From assembly GCF_013466785.1 (NCBI RefSeq), contig NZ_CP059163.1:3410001-3474000 (forward strand): a stretch of DNA of 64,000 bases, in the 5' to 3' direction. The DNA is from Nocardioides marinisabuli (lineage in GTDB: Bacteria > Actinomycetota > Actinomycetes > Propionibacteriales > Nocardioidaceae). Position 1 is the stretch's first letter; every line of letters starts with the position of its first letter. A program made the translations under genes and the position numbers. Shown here piece by piece: positions 52,817 through 62,570 of this stretch. A model generated the notes under the pieces. It worked only from the letters and a program-made list of their open reading frames with translations. It did no database searches and was not told the origin of the DNA.

Positions 52817-54618
52817 TCCGCACCCATGACGCCGGCGCCCTCCGCGCCGAGCACGTCGGCCAGACCGTCACCCTCGCCGGGTGGGTGGCCCGGCGGCGCG
52901 ATCACGGCGGGGTCGCCTTCCTCGACCTTCGCGAGGCCAGCGGTGTCGTCCAGGTCGTCGTGCGCGACGAGGCCGTGGCCCACCAGCTGCGCAACGAGTT
53001 CTGCATCAAGGTCACCGGTGAGGTCGGCCTGCGCCCCGAGGGCAACGCCAACGCCAACCTGCCGACCGGCGAGATCGAGGTCGTCACGACCGACCTCGAG
53101 GTGCTCAGCACCGCCGCACCGCTGCCGTTCCCGATCGACGAGCACGTCGAGGTGGGGGAGGAGGTGCGGCTCAAGCACCGCTACCTCGACCTGCGCCGCT
53201 CGGGCCCGGCCCACGCGCTGCGCCTGCGCAGCAAGGTCAACAAGGCCGCCCGCGACGTGCTGGACCGCCACGACTTCGTCGAGGTCGAGACCCCGACCCT
53301 GACCCGCAGCACCCCCGAGGGCGCCCGCGACTTCCTGGTGCCGGCCCGCCTGCACCCGGGCAGCTGGTACGCCCTGCCGCAGAGCCCCCAGCTGTTCAAG
53401 CAGCTGCTGATGGTCGGCGGCATGGAGCGCTACTACCAGATCGCGCGCTGCTACCGCGACGAGGACTTCCGCGCCGACCGCCAGCCCGAGTTCACCCAGC
53501 TCGACATCGAGATGTCCTTCGTGGAGCAGGAGGACGTCATCGAGCTGATGGAGGACGTGCTCTCGGCGATGTGGGCGCTCATCGACGTCGAGATCCCGCG
53601 CCCGATCCCGCGGATGACCTACGCCGACGCCATGGCCCGCTTCGGCTCCGACAAGCCCGACCTGCGGATGGGCCAGGAGCTCGTCGAGTGCACCGCCTAC
53701 TTCGCCGAGACCCCGTTCCGGGTCTTCCAGGCCGAGTACGTCGGCGCGGTCGTGATGCCCGGTGGCGCCTCGCAGCCGCGCAAGCAGCTCGACGCGTGGC
53801 AGGAGTGGGCCAAGCAGCGCGGCGCGCGCGGGCTGGCCTACGTGCTGGTGGGCGAGGACGGCACGCTCGGCGGCCCGGTCGCCAAGAACCTCAGCGACGC
53901 CGAGAAGGAGGGCCTGGCGGCCCACGTGGGCGCCGAGCCGGGCGACTGCGTCTTCTTCGCGGCCGGTGCCACCAAGCCCAGCCGGGCCCTGCTGGGCGCT
54001 GCACGGCTGGAGATCGGCCGCCGCTGCGGGCTGATCGACGAGTCGGCCTTCGCCTTCACCTGGGTCGTCGACGCCCCGCTCTTCGAGCCGGCCAGCGACG
54101 CGGTCGCCAGCGGCGACGTCGCCGTGGGCGCCGGCGCGTGGACCGCGGTCCACCACGCCTTCACCAGCCCCCAGCCGGAGTTCATGGACTCCTTGGAGTC
54201 CGACCCCGGCGCGGCGCTGGCCTTCGCCTACGACATCGTCTGCAACGGCAGCGAGCTCGGCGGCGGGTCGATCCGTATCCACCGCGAGGACGTGCAGAAG
54301 CGCGTCTTCTCCGTGATGGGCATCGGCGAGGAGGAGGCGGCCGAGAAGTTCGGCTTCCTGCTCGACGCGTTCAAGTACGGCGCGCCGCCGCACGGCGGCA
54401 TCGCCGTGGGCATGGACCGGATCTGCGCGATCCTGGCCGGGGCCGACTCCATCCGCGACGTCATCGCCTTCCCCAAGTCCGGTGGCGGCTTCGACCCGCT
54501 GACGGCCGCACCCGCGCCGATCACGCCCGAGCAGCGCGCCGAGGCCGGCGTCGACGCCGAGCCCGAGCCCGAGGACGAGGAGTCGGAGGCGGGGGAGCCC
54601 GCCACCGCGCAGGCCTGA
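52813..54618 (+). CDS. aspS: Aspartyl-tRNA synthetase
   Basis: A 601-aa bacterial-type AspRS. The N-terminal OB-fold binds the anticodon ([20 protein letters not shown]), followed by the class II core with [15 protein letters not shown] and [20 protein letters not shown] (motif 2), a GAD insertion domain and motif 3 ([13 protein letters not shown]). An acidic Glu-rich tail ends the protein. Whether it is discriminating cannot be read by eye. A strong terminator follows. Confidence 0.96.
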   Translation: MIRTHDAGALRAEHVGQTVTLAGWVARRRDHGGVAFLDLREASGVVQVVVRDEAVAHQLRNEFCIKVTGEVGLRPEGNANANLPTGEIEVVTTDLEVLSTAAPLPFPIDEHVEVGEEVRLKHRYLDLRRSGPAHALRLRSKVNKAARDVLDRHDFVEVETPTLTRSTPEGARDFLVPARLHPGSWYALPQSPQLFKQLLMVGGMERYYQIARCYRDEDFRADRQPEFTQLDIEMSFVEQEDVIELMEDVLSAMWALIDVEIPRPIPRMTYADAMARFGSDKPDLRMGQELVECTAYFAETPFRVFQAEYVGAVVMPGGASQPRKQLDAWQEWAKQRGARGLAYVLVGEDGTLGGPVAKNLSDAEKEGLAAHVGAEPGDCVFFAAGATKPSRALLGAARLEIGRRCGLIDESAFAFTWVVDAPLFEPASDAVASGDVAVGAGAWTAVHHAFTSPQPEFMDSLESDPGAALAFAYDIVCNGSELGGGSIRIHREDVQKRVFSVMGIGEEEAAEKFGFLLDAFKYGAPPHGGIAVGMDRICAILAGADSIRDVIAFPKSGGGFDPLTAAPAPITPEQRAEAGVDAEPEPEDEESEAGEPATAQA

Positions 54619-54640
54619 GCCTCCTAGGACAACTCCTTGA

Positions 54641-54673
54641 CGACCCCCCTGCGCCACGGGCGCAGGGGGGTCG
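54641..54673 (+). terminator. Strong terminator after hisS-aspS
   Basis: Perfect 15-bp arms 54641-54655 and 54659-54673 with a 3-nt ACG loop, 22 bp after the aspS stop. Confidence 0.9.
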
Positions 54674-54711
54674 CTGCGTCTCGAGGCCCGAGACCAGATC
54701 GTTACTCCCGA

Positions 54712-54744
54712 GTGACCGACGACGCGTCGCGGGTCACATAGAGT
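54712..54744 (+). promoter_or_regulatory. Putative operator and -10 of the peptide ABC transporter operon
   Basis: An imperfect 26-bp inverted repeat runs from GTGACC (54712) to GGTCAC (54737) with a GACGCGTC core. TAGAGT (54739-54744) follows directly as a possible -10, ~65 nt before the first permease gene. The geometry suggests regulated transcription; the regulator is not here. Confidence 0.45.
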
Positions 54745-54808
54745 CTCGCTCGGCGCGCAGCGAGCGCGCGCCGGGAGACCCCCGGCGAACCAACCAGATG
54801 GGGTGAGC

Positions 54809-55834
54809 ATGTCGTCGGCACAGACCGCCGGACCCGAGACGCTGGGTCACATGAGCGACGAGCCCCCGGGCAAGGACCCGAGCACCAAGAAGGCGAAGTC
54901 GATCACCGGCAAGTCGCCGATGCGGATCGCGATGGGTCGCCTGATGCGCGACAAGATCGCGGTCGTCTGCCTGGCCACGGTGCTCTTCTTCGTGCTGATC
55001 GCGATCTTCTCGGGCGTGCTGCAGCGGCTCTTCGGTGTCGACACCGAGACCGTGCTGTCCGCGCAGTTCCTCGACCTCGACGGCGTCCCGCGCCCCGAGT
55101 ACGGCCCGCCCTACGGCGCCTTCACGATGGAGCACCCCTTCGGCATCGCGCCCCGCACCGCGACCGACAACCTGGCCTACTGGCTCGAGGGTGCGCGCAA
55201 CTCGCTCCAGATCGCCACCCTGGCCACCATCGTGGCCACGGTCGTGGGCATCACGCTCGGCCTGCTGGCCGGCTTCCTGGGCGGCGTCGTCGACAAGGTG
55301 ATCTCGTTCATCACCGACTTCTTCCTCACCCTGCCCTTCCTGCTGGCCGCGCTGACCATCGCGCCGATCGTCAGCGAGCGCTTCCGCGACAACCCCAACT
55401 ACGTGACCATCCAGGTCGCCCAGCTGGTGATGGTGCTGGCCTTCTTCGGCTGGATGGGCCTGGCGCGACTGATCCGCGGCGAGGTGCTCTCGCTGCGCGA
55501 GCGCGAGTTCATCCAGGCCGCCCGGGTGCTGGGCATGCCCACCCGCCGGGTGCTGCTGCGCGAGCTGATGCCCAACCTGGCGGCGCCGATCGTGGTCAGC
55601 ACCTCGCTGATGCTGCCGGCCTTCGTCTCCGCCGAGGCGGGCCTGGCCTTCCTGGGCATCGGCATCACCTCGCGCCCGTCGTGGGGCCAGACGCTGACCC
55701 AGGCGACCAGCTTCTTCAACGACTACTCCCTCTACCTGTGGCAGCCGCTCCTCGGCATCGTGGCGCTCGTGCTGGCACTCAACCTCTTGGGCGACGCGGT
55801 TCGTGACGCGCTCGACCCGAAGACCCGTCGCTGA
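54809..55834 (+). CDS. Peptide ABC transporter permease (DppC/OppC type)
   Basis: A 341-aa permease with a ~35-residue charged cytoplasmic N-terminus and about six helices. GARNSLQIATLATIVATVVGITLGLLAGF leads into the core, and RGEVLSLREREFIQAARVLG is the EAA loop that contacts the ATPases. ATG at 54809 has GGGG upstream; GTG at 54803 is an alternative. It is the first gene of a five-gene operon, unusual because the binding protein comes second. Confidence 0.92.
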   Translation: MSSAQTAGPETLGHMSDEPPGKDPSTKKAKSITGKSPMRIAMGRLMRDKIAVVCLATVLFFVLIAIFSGVLQRLFGVDTETVLSAQFLDLDGVPRPEYGPPYGAFTMEHPFGIAPRTATDNLAYWLEGARNSLQIATLATIVATVVGITLGLLAGFLGGVVDKVISFITDFFLTLPFLLAALTIAPIVSERFRDNPNYVTIQVAQLVMVLAFFGWMGLARLIRGEVLSLREREFIQAARVLGMPTRRVLLRELMPNLAAPIVVSTSLMLPAFVSAEAGLAFLGIGITSRPSWGQTLTQATSFFNDYSLYLWQPLLGIVALVLALNLLGDAVRDALDPKTRR

Positions 55835-55897
55835 CGGGGCTCGACGTGGCGCGAATCCTCCTCGCGTCTCGATCCAAGTAACAAGAAAGGCTGGACC

Positions 55898-57661
55898 ATG
55901 AGACGGACCAAGCCGCTGGCGGTTGTCGCCGGCGCTGCGCTGTTGACCCTTGCCGCGTGTGGTGGCTCGGGCGACGGTGGCGAGACCAACGCGGGCGAGC
56001 GCGAGTTCGACAACGCCGCGGAGACCATCGACAAGGACCCCGAGGCCCAGGGCCCGGCCGAGGACATCGAGGGCGCCACCGCTGGTGGCACCATCACCGT
56101 CTTCCTGCCCGGCGACCCCGGCCCGGACGACCTCGACCCCACCAACGGCTGGTCGGTCACCGGAAACTCGATCCAGCAGGCGCTCACCAGCCGCTCGCTG
56201 ACGCAGTACAAGCGTGACCCCGAGTCGACCACCGGCGAGATGATCCTGGTCCCCGACCTGGCCGTCGACCTCGGTCAGCCCAACGAGGACTTCACCGAGT
56301 GGACCTTCGAGATCCGCGACGACGCCACCTGGGAGGACGGCTCCCCGATCACCGCGGAGGAGGTCGCCTGGGGCATCACCCGGTCGATGGACTCCGAGCA
56401 GTTCCCGTCGGGTCCCGGCACCGAGTACTCGCAGCAGTACTTCCTGGGTGCGGGCGAGTACGAGGGCCCCTACACCAGCAAGAACGCTGACTGGGAGGGT
56501 GTCGAGTTCGACAACGACGCCTCGACCGTCACCATCAAGATGGCCAAGACCTTCCCCGACATGGACTACTGGGGCGCCTTCATGGCGATGGGCCCGGCTC
56601 CGCTGGGCAAGGAGAGCCAGCCCCCGGCCTACGGTCAGAACATCAAGTCGAACGGCCCCTACAAGGTCGACTCGTTCCGCCCCGGCGACGAGCTGGTGCT
56701 GGTCAAGAACGACCAGTGGAACCCCGAGTCCGACCCGGCGCGCCACCAGTACGCCGACAAGTGGGTCTTCAAGTTCAACGCCGACGGCGACCAGACCGAC
56801 CAGATCATGCTCAGCGACAACACCGAGTCGCAGACCGCGCTGTCCACGCAGCTCGGCTCGAGCAGCTACACCGACGGCTCCGAGGTCCTCGGCGACCGCC
56901 TGGTGCAGCAGTCCTCGCAGTGCACCAGCTTCCTGTACCCCGACTACGAGTCGACGGACCTGAACTGGCGCAAGGCTGTCGCCTACGCGATCCCCTACGA
57001 GTCGGTCTGGCAGGCCGGCGGCGAGGTGCCGGGCGTGACCCGCGTCCCCGCCAACTCGATCATGCCCCCGGGCATGTCGGGCAAGAGCGACTACTTCGTC
57101 GACGGTGAGCAGTTCACCTACGACCCGGAGAAGGCCAAGGAGCTCCTCGCGGAGTCCGACACGCCCGCCGAGATCTCGATGATCTTCTACGAAGCCGACC
57201 CGCTGGCCGTTGCCTCGCAGCAGCAGCTGGAGAAGGGCTTCGAGGAGGCCGGCTTCACGGTCAAGGCGACCGGTGTCCAGGAGTCCCCGTACTCCACCTG
57301 GACCAACCCGGACGACAAGCTCAACAAGAGCCTGAACCTGCGTGGCGTCAACTGGTGCTCGGACTGGCCCTCGGGCCTGACCATGGTCCCGCCGCTGACC
57401 CGCACGGGCGCGACCTACAACACCGGTTTCTTCTCCGAGCAGTCGATGGACGACCGCATGGACGAGATCCCGACCCTGCCCCTCGAGGAGCAGGCCGAGG
57501 CCTGGGGCGAGCTCGACGAGACCATGTCGACCGAGTTCTTCCCGATCATCCCCACCGCGTTCCGCAACGACCTCTACGCGTTCGGTTCCAAGATCGGCAA
57601 CCCCACCGGTGACGGCTCGATCGGTGCCCCGAACTACAAGGACCTCTACGTGATGCAGTGA
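55898..57661 (+). CDS. Peptide-binding lipoprotein of ABC transporter (SBP_bac_5)
   Basis: A 587-aa extracytoplasmic binding lipoprotein of family 5. The signal peptide ends in lipobox LTLAACGG, followed by a Gly/Asp/Glu-rich linker. DDLDPTNGWSVTGNSIQQ and LVPDLAVDLG are the family signatures at the start of the mature domain. It captures oligopeptides or similar ligands for the two permeases. AAGAAAGG (55883-55890) is a good ribosome site. A hairpin follows the gene, which should raise its expression relative to the downstream genes. Confidence 0.93.
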   Translation: MRRTKPLAVVAGAALLTLAACGGSGDGGETNAGEREFDNAAETIDKDPEAQGPAEDIEGATAGGTITVFLPGDPGPDDLDPTNGWSVTGNSIQQALTSRSLTQYKRDPESTTGEMILVPDLAVDLGQPNEDFTEWTFEIRDDATWEDGSPITAEEVAWGITRSMDSEQFPSGPGTEYSQQYFLGAGEYEGPYTSKNADWEGVEFDNDASTVTIKMAKTFPDMDYWGAFMAMGPAPLGKESQPPAYGQNIKSNGPYKVDSFRPGDELVLVKNDQWNPESDPARHQYADKWVFKFNADGDQTDQIMLSDNTESQTALSTQLGSSSYTDGSEVLGDRLVQQSSQCTSFLYPDYESTDLNWRKAVAYAIPYESVWQAGGEVPGVTRVPANSIMPPGMSGKSDYFVDGEQFTYDPEKAKELLAESDTPAEISMIFYEADPLAVASQQQLEKGFEEAGFTVKATGVQESPYSTWTNPDDKLNKSLNLRGVNWCSDWPSGLTMVPPLTRTGATYNTGFFSEQSMDDRMDEIPTLPLEEQAEAWGELDETMSTEFFPIIPTAFRNDLYAFGSKIGNPTGDGSIGAPNYKDLYVMQ

Positions 57662-57742
57662 TCGACCCCGTCGATCAGCACCACGTGAGCCCTTCGGTTC
57701 ACCGCACCACCAGCTAGTGCACGATCAATAGCACGACTGCGG

Positions 57743-57771
57743 CGGGGACCCCCGAGAACCGGGGGTCCCCG
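57743..57771 (+). terminator. Intercistronic hairpin after the binding protein gene
   Basis: Perfect 12-bp arms 57743-57754 and 57760-57771 with a 5-nt AGAAC loop. As a partial terminator or 3'-end stabiliser it would yield excess binding protein over permease, as known for other ABC operons. Confidence 0.8.
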
Positions 57772-57809
57772 TCGCCCCGCACGACCTCCCCACGGAAGAG
57801 AGATCCTCG

Positions 57810-58817
57810 ATGTTCGCCTATGTCGTCAAACGGCTCCTGGCCGGCGTGCTGGTGCTGTTCCTGGTGTCCATGTCGATCTTCCTGCTCTTCTGGTACGGGC
57901 CCAACGAGCCCGCCCGGGTCATGTGCGACACCAAGACCTCCAACCGCTGCAACGCCGAGCGCCTCGACCGCTTCACCGAGGAGCTGGGCTACAACAACGC
58001 CTGGTACGCCGAGTACGGCGAGTACGTCAAGGGTGTCTTCGTCGGGCGCGACATCACCGTCGCGGCCCAGACCACCCGCTGCGACGCCCCCTGCTTCGGG
58101 CTGTCCTACAAGAACGGCCAGCCGGTCTGGGAGGACATGAAGTCCCGCCTGCCGGCCACCTTCTCCGTCGCCGTCGGCGGCGCGACCCTCTACCTGCTGC
58201 TCGGCGTACCCATCGGGGTGGCGGCCGCGCGAAGACGCGGCACCGTGCAGGACAAGGCCCTGGTCTCCAGCTTCCTGTTCCTCAGCTCGGTGCCCTACTA
58301 CCTGTTCGCCCTGCTGACCTGGCTGTACTTCTCACTGAAGTGGGAGGTACCCCTCATCGGCAACACCGGCTACGTGCCACTGACCGAGTCACCCACGGCC
58401 TGGTTCGGTGGTCTCGCGCTGGCGTGGATCTGCCTGGGCATCTTCGGCTGCACCCAGTACACCCGCTACGCCCGCGGCGCGATGGTCGAGGCGCTGAGCG
58501 AGGACTACATCCGCACCGCCAAGGCCAAGGGCCTGCCGACCCGCACGGTCGTCTACAAGCACGGCCTGCGCGCCGCACTGGTGCCGATCGTGACCATCTT
58601 CGGCATCGACTTCGGCACCCTGCTGGCCGGCACCATCTTCACCGAGCGCATCTTCGACATCGAGGGCATCGGCCTGTGGAGTCTGCGCGCCGTCGGGCAG
58701 CGCGACCTGCCGATCGTCTCGGCCACCGCGCTGTTCAGCGCCGTGATCCTGATCCTGGCCAACCTGATCGTCGACCTCGTCTACTCCATCCTCGACCCGA
58801 GAGTGAGGCTCTCGTGA
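57810..58817 (+). CDS. Peptide ABC transporter permease (DppB/OppB type)
   Basis: A 335-aa permease starting with the typical FAYVVKRLLAGVLVLFLV helix and having about six helices. ALSEDYIRTAKAKGLPTRTV is the EAA loop for ATPase contact. An extracytoplasmic segment (about residues 30-110) contains four Cys, possibly two disulfides. ATG at 57810 has GGAAGAGAG upstream. Its stop overlaps the first ATPase by 4 bp. Confidence 0.93.
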   Translation: MFAYVVKRLLAGVLVLFLVSMSIFLLFWYGPNEPARVMCDTKTSNRCNAERLDRFTEELGYNNAWYAEYGEYVKGVFVGRDITVAAQTTRCDAPCFGLSYKNGQPVWEDMKSRLPATFSVAVGGATLYLLLGVPIGVAAARRRGTVQDKALVSSFLFLSSVPYYLFALLTWLYFSLKWEVPLIGNTGYVPLTESPTAWFGGLALAWICLGIFGCTQYTRYARGAMVEALSEDYIRTAKAKGLPTRTVVYKHGLRAALVPIVTIFGIDFGTLLAGTIFTERIFDIEGIGLWSLRAVGQRDLPIVSATALFSAVILILANLIVDLVYSILDPRVRLS

Positions 58818-59872
58818 GCGCCACCGACCCGTTCCTCGTCGTGGAGGACCTCACGGTCCGGTTCCCGACCGAGGACGGCCTCGTCACCGCCGTGCAGGAC
58901 CTGAGCTACTCGGTCGAGAAGGGCAAGACCCTCGGCATCGTGGGTGAGTCGGGCTCGGGCAAGTCGGTCTCCTCGATGGCCGTCCTGGGCCTGCACGACG
59001 CTCGCACCGCCCGCATCACCGGCTCGATCCGGGTCGACGGCCAGGAGGTCGTGGGCCTGAACGAGTCCGGTCTGCGCAAGCTGCGCGGTCGCCAGGTCGC
59101 GATGATCTTCCAGGACGCCCTGGCCGCGCTGCACCCCTTCTACAAGATCGGCGGCCAGCTCGCCGAGGCCTACCTGGTGCACCACCCCAAGGCCACCAAG
59201 CGCGAGGCGCGCCGCAAGGCCATCGAGATGCTCGACCGCGTCGGCATCCCGCAGCCCGACCGCCGCGTCGACGACTTCCCGCACCAGTTCTCGGGCGGCA
59301 TGCGCCAGCGCGCCATGATCGCCATGGGCCTGATCAACGACCCGTCGCTGCTGATCGCCGACGAGCCGACCACCGCGCTCGACGTGACGGTGCAGGCGCA
59401 GATCCTCGACCTGCTGCAGGACCTGCAGAGCGAGTTCGACTCCGCGGTCATCATCATCACCCACGACCTCGGCGTCATCGCCGAGATGGCCGACGACGTG
59501 CTGGTCATGTACGCCGGTCGCGGCGTGGAGTACGGCACCGGCAAGGAGATCCTGACCCGGCCGCAGATGCCCTACACCTGGGGCCTGCTCTCCTCGGTGC
59601 CCGACGTCACCGGCGACACCGACTCCAAGCTGATCCCGATCCCCGGCAACCCGCCGAGCCTGCTGAACCCGCCGACCGGGTGCGCCTTCCACCCCCGGTG
59701 CGTGCACTCCGACAAGGTCGAGGGCGACCTGTGCGCCACGACGATGCCGGCCTTCGAGCAGGGTGGCTCGAACCCCCGACACCTCAAGCGCTGCCACCTG
59801 CGCGACCCCGAGGCGATCTACGAGCGCGAGGTCCTGCCCGTCATCGCCCCCGAGCTGCTCGAGGAGAGCTGA
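58814..59872 (+). CDS. Peptide ABC transporter ATPase (DppD/OppD type)
   Basis: A 352-aa ATPase. GESGSGKSVSS is Walker A, FSGGMRQRAMIAMG the ABC signature and LLIADEPTTALD Walker B. The C-terminal oligopeptide-transport domain has GCAFHPRCVHS, the Cys motif that in DppD/OppD types binds an Fe-S cluster or zinc. The GTG overlaps the permease stop, and its TGA overlaps the next ATPase. Confidence 0.94.
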   Translation: MSATDPFLVVEDLTVRFPTEDGLVTAVQDLSYSVEKGKTLGIVGESGSGKSVSSMAVLGLHDARTARITGSIRVDGQEVVGLNESGLRKLRGRQVAMIFQDALAALHPFYKIGGQLAEAYLVHHPKATKREARRKAIEMLDRVGIPQPDRRVDDFPHQFSGGMRQRAMIAMGLINDPSLLIADEPTTALDVTVQAQILDLLQDLQSEFDSAVIIITHDLGVIAEMADDVLVMYAGRGVEYGTGKEILTRPQMPYTWGLLSSVPDVTGDTDSKLIPIPGNPPSLLNPPTGCAFHPRCVHSDKVEGDLCATTMPAFEQGGSNPRHLKRCHLRDPEAIYEREVLPVIAPELLEES

Positions 59873-61170
59873 TGTCGAACATCAACCTGGACACCGACCC
59901 CGAGCGCAACCCCGAGAACCCGGAGGCCAAGCACGCCCCCGAGCTGGCCAAGCCCGACGACGTCTCGCACCTGAGCTTCGCCGAGATCGCCGCGCAGGGC
60001 CACGGCGCCACCAAGCTCGACCCCGACGCCCCCGCGGTGCTCTCGGTCGACGACCTCAAGATGTACTTCCCGGTGAAGTCCTCGGGCGTCGTGCGCCGCA
60101 CCATCGGGCACGTGCAGGCCGTCGACGGCATCAGCTTCGAGGTGCCCCAGGGCGGCTCGCTGGGCCTGGTGGGGGAGTCGGGCTGCGGCAAGTCGACCAC
60201 CGGTCGGCTGATCACGCGCCTCTACGAGCCCACCGGCGGCGCGATGTACTTCGGCGAGGACCGCACCGACCTGGCGAAGCTGTCGAACCGGGCCATGAAG
60301 CCGCTGCGCCGCGACGTGCAGATGATCTTCCAGGACCCCTACACCTCGCTGAACCCGCGCCACACCGTCGGCGCGATCGTCGGTGCGCCGCTCTCGGTGC
60401 ACAACGTGGTGCCGAAGAACAAGATCAAGGACCGGGTCAAGGAGCTGCTCGAGGTCGTCGGCCTCAACCCCGAGCACTACAACCGCTACCCCAACGAGTT
60501 CTCCGGCGGTCAGCGCCAGCGCATCGGCATCGCCCGGGCGCTGACCCTGAACCCCAAGCTGCTGGTGGCCGACGAGCCGGTCTCGGCGCTCGACGTGTCG
60601 ATCCAGGCGCAGGTGATCAACCTGCTCCAGGAGCTGCAGGCCGAGATGGGCATCGCGTTCCTCTTCATCGCCCACGACCTCGCGATCGTGCGGCACTTCT
60701 GCCCCGAGGTCGCGGTGATGTACCTGGGCAAGATCGTGGAGATCGCCGACCGCGAGACCATCTACGGCTCGGCGCACCACCCCTACACCCAGGCGCTGCT
60801 CTCGGCCGTGCCCGACGTCAAGCAGGCCGCGGTCGGCGGGCGTCGTGAGCGGATCCGGCTCGAGGGCGACGTGCCCAGCCCGATCAACCCGCCCTCGGGC
60901 TGCCGCTTCCGCACCCGCTGCCACCTGGCCCAGGACATCTGCGCCAAGGTCGAGCCGCCGCTGCTGCAGATCGGCCCGCGCCACAAGGTGGCCTGCCACT
61001 TCGCCGGTGAGCTGGGCGACGCCCCGCGCACCCCGGTCACCTCGGGCCTGCTGGGCGTCGACGGGCAGGGCAGCCCCGACCCCTCGGTGACCCCCGAGGA
61101 GCTCGCCACCGGCCCGGGCTACGAGAAGCGCTGGTTCGACGTGAAGTCCAGGCAGATGGTCTCGGCCTGA
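59872..61170 (+). CDS. Peptide ABC transporter ATPase (DppF/OppF type)
   Basis: A 432-aa ATPase. It has a ~50-residue acidic N-terminal extension not typical of E. coli DppF. GESGCGKSTTGR is Walker A, FSGGQRQRIGIARAL the signature, LLVADEPVSALDVS Walker B, and GCRFRTRCHLAQ the C-terminal Cys motif. It pairs with the ATPase just upstream, whose stop it overlaps by one base. It is the last gene of the operon. Confidence 0.94.
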   Translation: MSNINLDTDPERNPENPEAKHAPELAKPDDVSHLSFAEIAAQGHGATKLDPDAPAVLSVDDLKMYFPVKSSGVVRRTIGHVQAVDGISFEVPQGGSLGLVGESGCGKSTTGRLITRLYEPTGGAMYFGEDRTDLAKLSNRAMKPLRRDVQMIFQDPYTSLNPRHTVGAIVGAPLSVHNVVPKNKIKDRVKELLEVVGLNPEHYNRYPNEFSGGQRQRIGIARALTLNPKLLVADEPVSALDVSIQAQVINLLQELQAEMGIAFLFIAHDLAIVRHFCPEVAVMYLGKIVEIADRETIYGSAHHPYTQALLSAVPDVKQAAVGGRRERIRLEGDVPSPINPPSGCRFRTRCHLAQDICAKVEPPLLQIGPRHKVACHFAGELGDAPRTPVTSGLLGVDGQGSPDPSVTPEELATGPGYEKRWFDVKSRQMVSA

Positions 61171-61193
61171 GCACCGGCTCCTAGGCTGTCGGG

Positions 61194-62559
61194 GTGGACG
61201 CACTGTTCGACGCCCCGACAGCCGGCTCTGGCGGCCCCGGCCGCTCCGGCGGCGGCTCCCTGGCCGCGACCTCGCACGCCTCGGCGCCGCTGGCGGTGCG
61301 GATGCGTCCGCGCACCCTCGACGAGCTGGTCGGGCAGTCGCAGCTGCGCGAGCCCGGCTCGCCGCTGCACCAGCTGATCGAGGACCAGCGCTCGTTGTCG
61401 CTGCTGCTGTGGGGCCCGCCCGGCACCGGCAAGACCACGATCGCCTCGATCCTGAGCCAGCAGACCGACCGGCGCTTCGTCGAGGTCTCCGCGGTCTCGG
61501 CAGGGGTCAAGGAGGTGCGCGCCGCCATCGACAGCGCGCGGGCCGAGCTGGTGGCCACCGGCCACGAGACGGTGCTCTTCGTCGACGAGGTGCACCGCTT
61601 CAGCAAGGCCCAGCAGGACGCCCTGCTGCCCGGGGTCGAGAACCGCTGGGTCACGCTGGTGGCGGCCACCACCGAGAACCCCTTCTTCTCGGTCATCTCG
61701 CCGCTGCTCTCGCGCAGCCTGCTGCTGCGCCTGGAGTCGCTCAGCGACGCCGACGTGCGCGCCGTCATCGACCAGGCTCTGGTCGACGAGCGGGGGCTGG
61801 CGGGGGAGTACACCCTGGCCGAGGACGCCGCCGAGCACCTGGTGCGGCTCGCGGGCGGCGACGCCCGCCGCAGCCTGACCTACCTCGAGGCGGCCGCCGG
61901 GGCGGCCCGCGCCCGCGGGCGCGACCGAGGTGGACCTGGCCACCGCCGAGACCGCCGTCGACCGGGCCGCGGTGCGCTACGACCGCCAGGGCGACCAGCA
62001 CTACGACGTCACCAGCGCCTTCATCAAGTCGGTGCGCGGCTCCGACGCCGACGCCGCCATGCACTACCTGACCCGGATGATGGAGGCCGGCGAGGACCCG
62101 CGCTTCATCGCCCGGCGCCTGGTGGTGCTGGCCAGCGAGGACATCGGCCTCGCCGACCCCACCGCGCTGACCACGGCGGTGGCGGCCGCGCAGGCCGTGC
62201 AGCTGATCGGGATGCCGGAGGCGAAGTTCAACCTCGCGCACGCCACCATCGCGCTGGCCGTGGCCCCCAAGTCCAACGCCGTCACCACGGCGCTGGCCGA
62301 GGCGTCGGGCGACGTGCGCGCCGGCAAGGTCGGCCCGGTGCCGGCCCACCTGCGCGACGCGCACTACGCCGGCGCCAAGGACCTCGGCCACGGCAGGAGC
62401 TACACCTACAGCCACGACGAGCCCTACGGCGTCGCCGAGCAGCAGTACGCGCCCGACGTCGTCGCGGACGCCACCTACTACCGCCCCAAGGAGATCGGCG
62501 CGGAGGCCGCGATCAAGGAGCGGTGGGAGCGAGTTCGTCGCATCATCCGCGGACGGTAG
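61194..62559 (+). pseudogene. rarA: Replication-associated recombination protein RarA (MgsA), frameshifted as given
   Basis: An AAA+ ATPase acting at stalled forks. The N-terminal part (61194 to about 61905) has GPPGTGKTTIAS (Walker A), LFVDEVHRFSKAQQDALLPG (Walker B) and AATTENPFFSV. The C-terminal half (from [12 protein letters not shown] at about 61930 to 62559) is in another frame (one extra base or two missing): [32 protein letters not shown] and ERWERVRR. Joined, they give ~454 aa, the normal length. The shift lies in the palindromic GCGCCCGCGGGCGC near 61908-61923, so sequencing error is as likely as mutation. The TAG stop begins the -10 of the next gene. Confidence 0.85.
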
Positions 62560-62570
62560 GGTCGGGCCCC

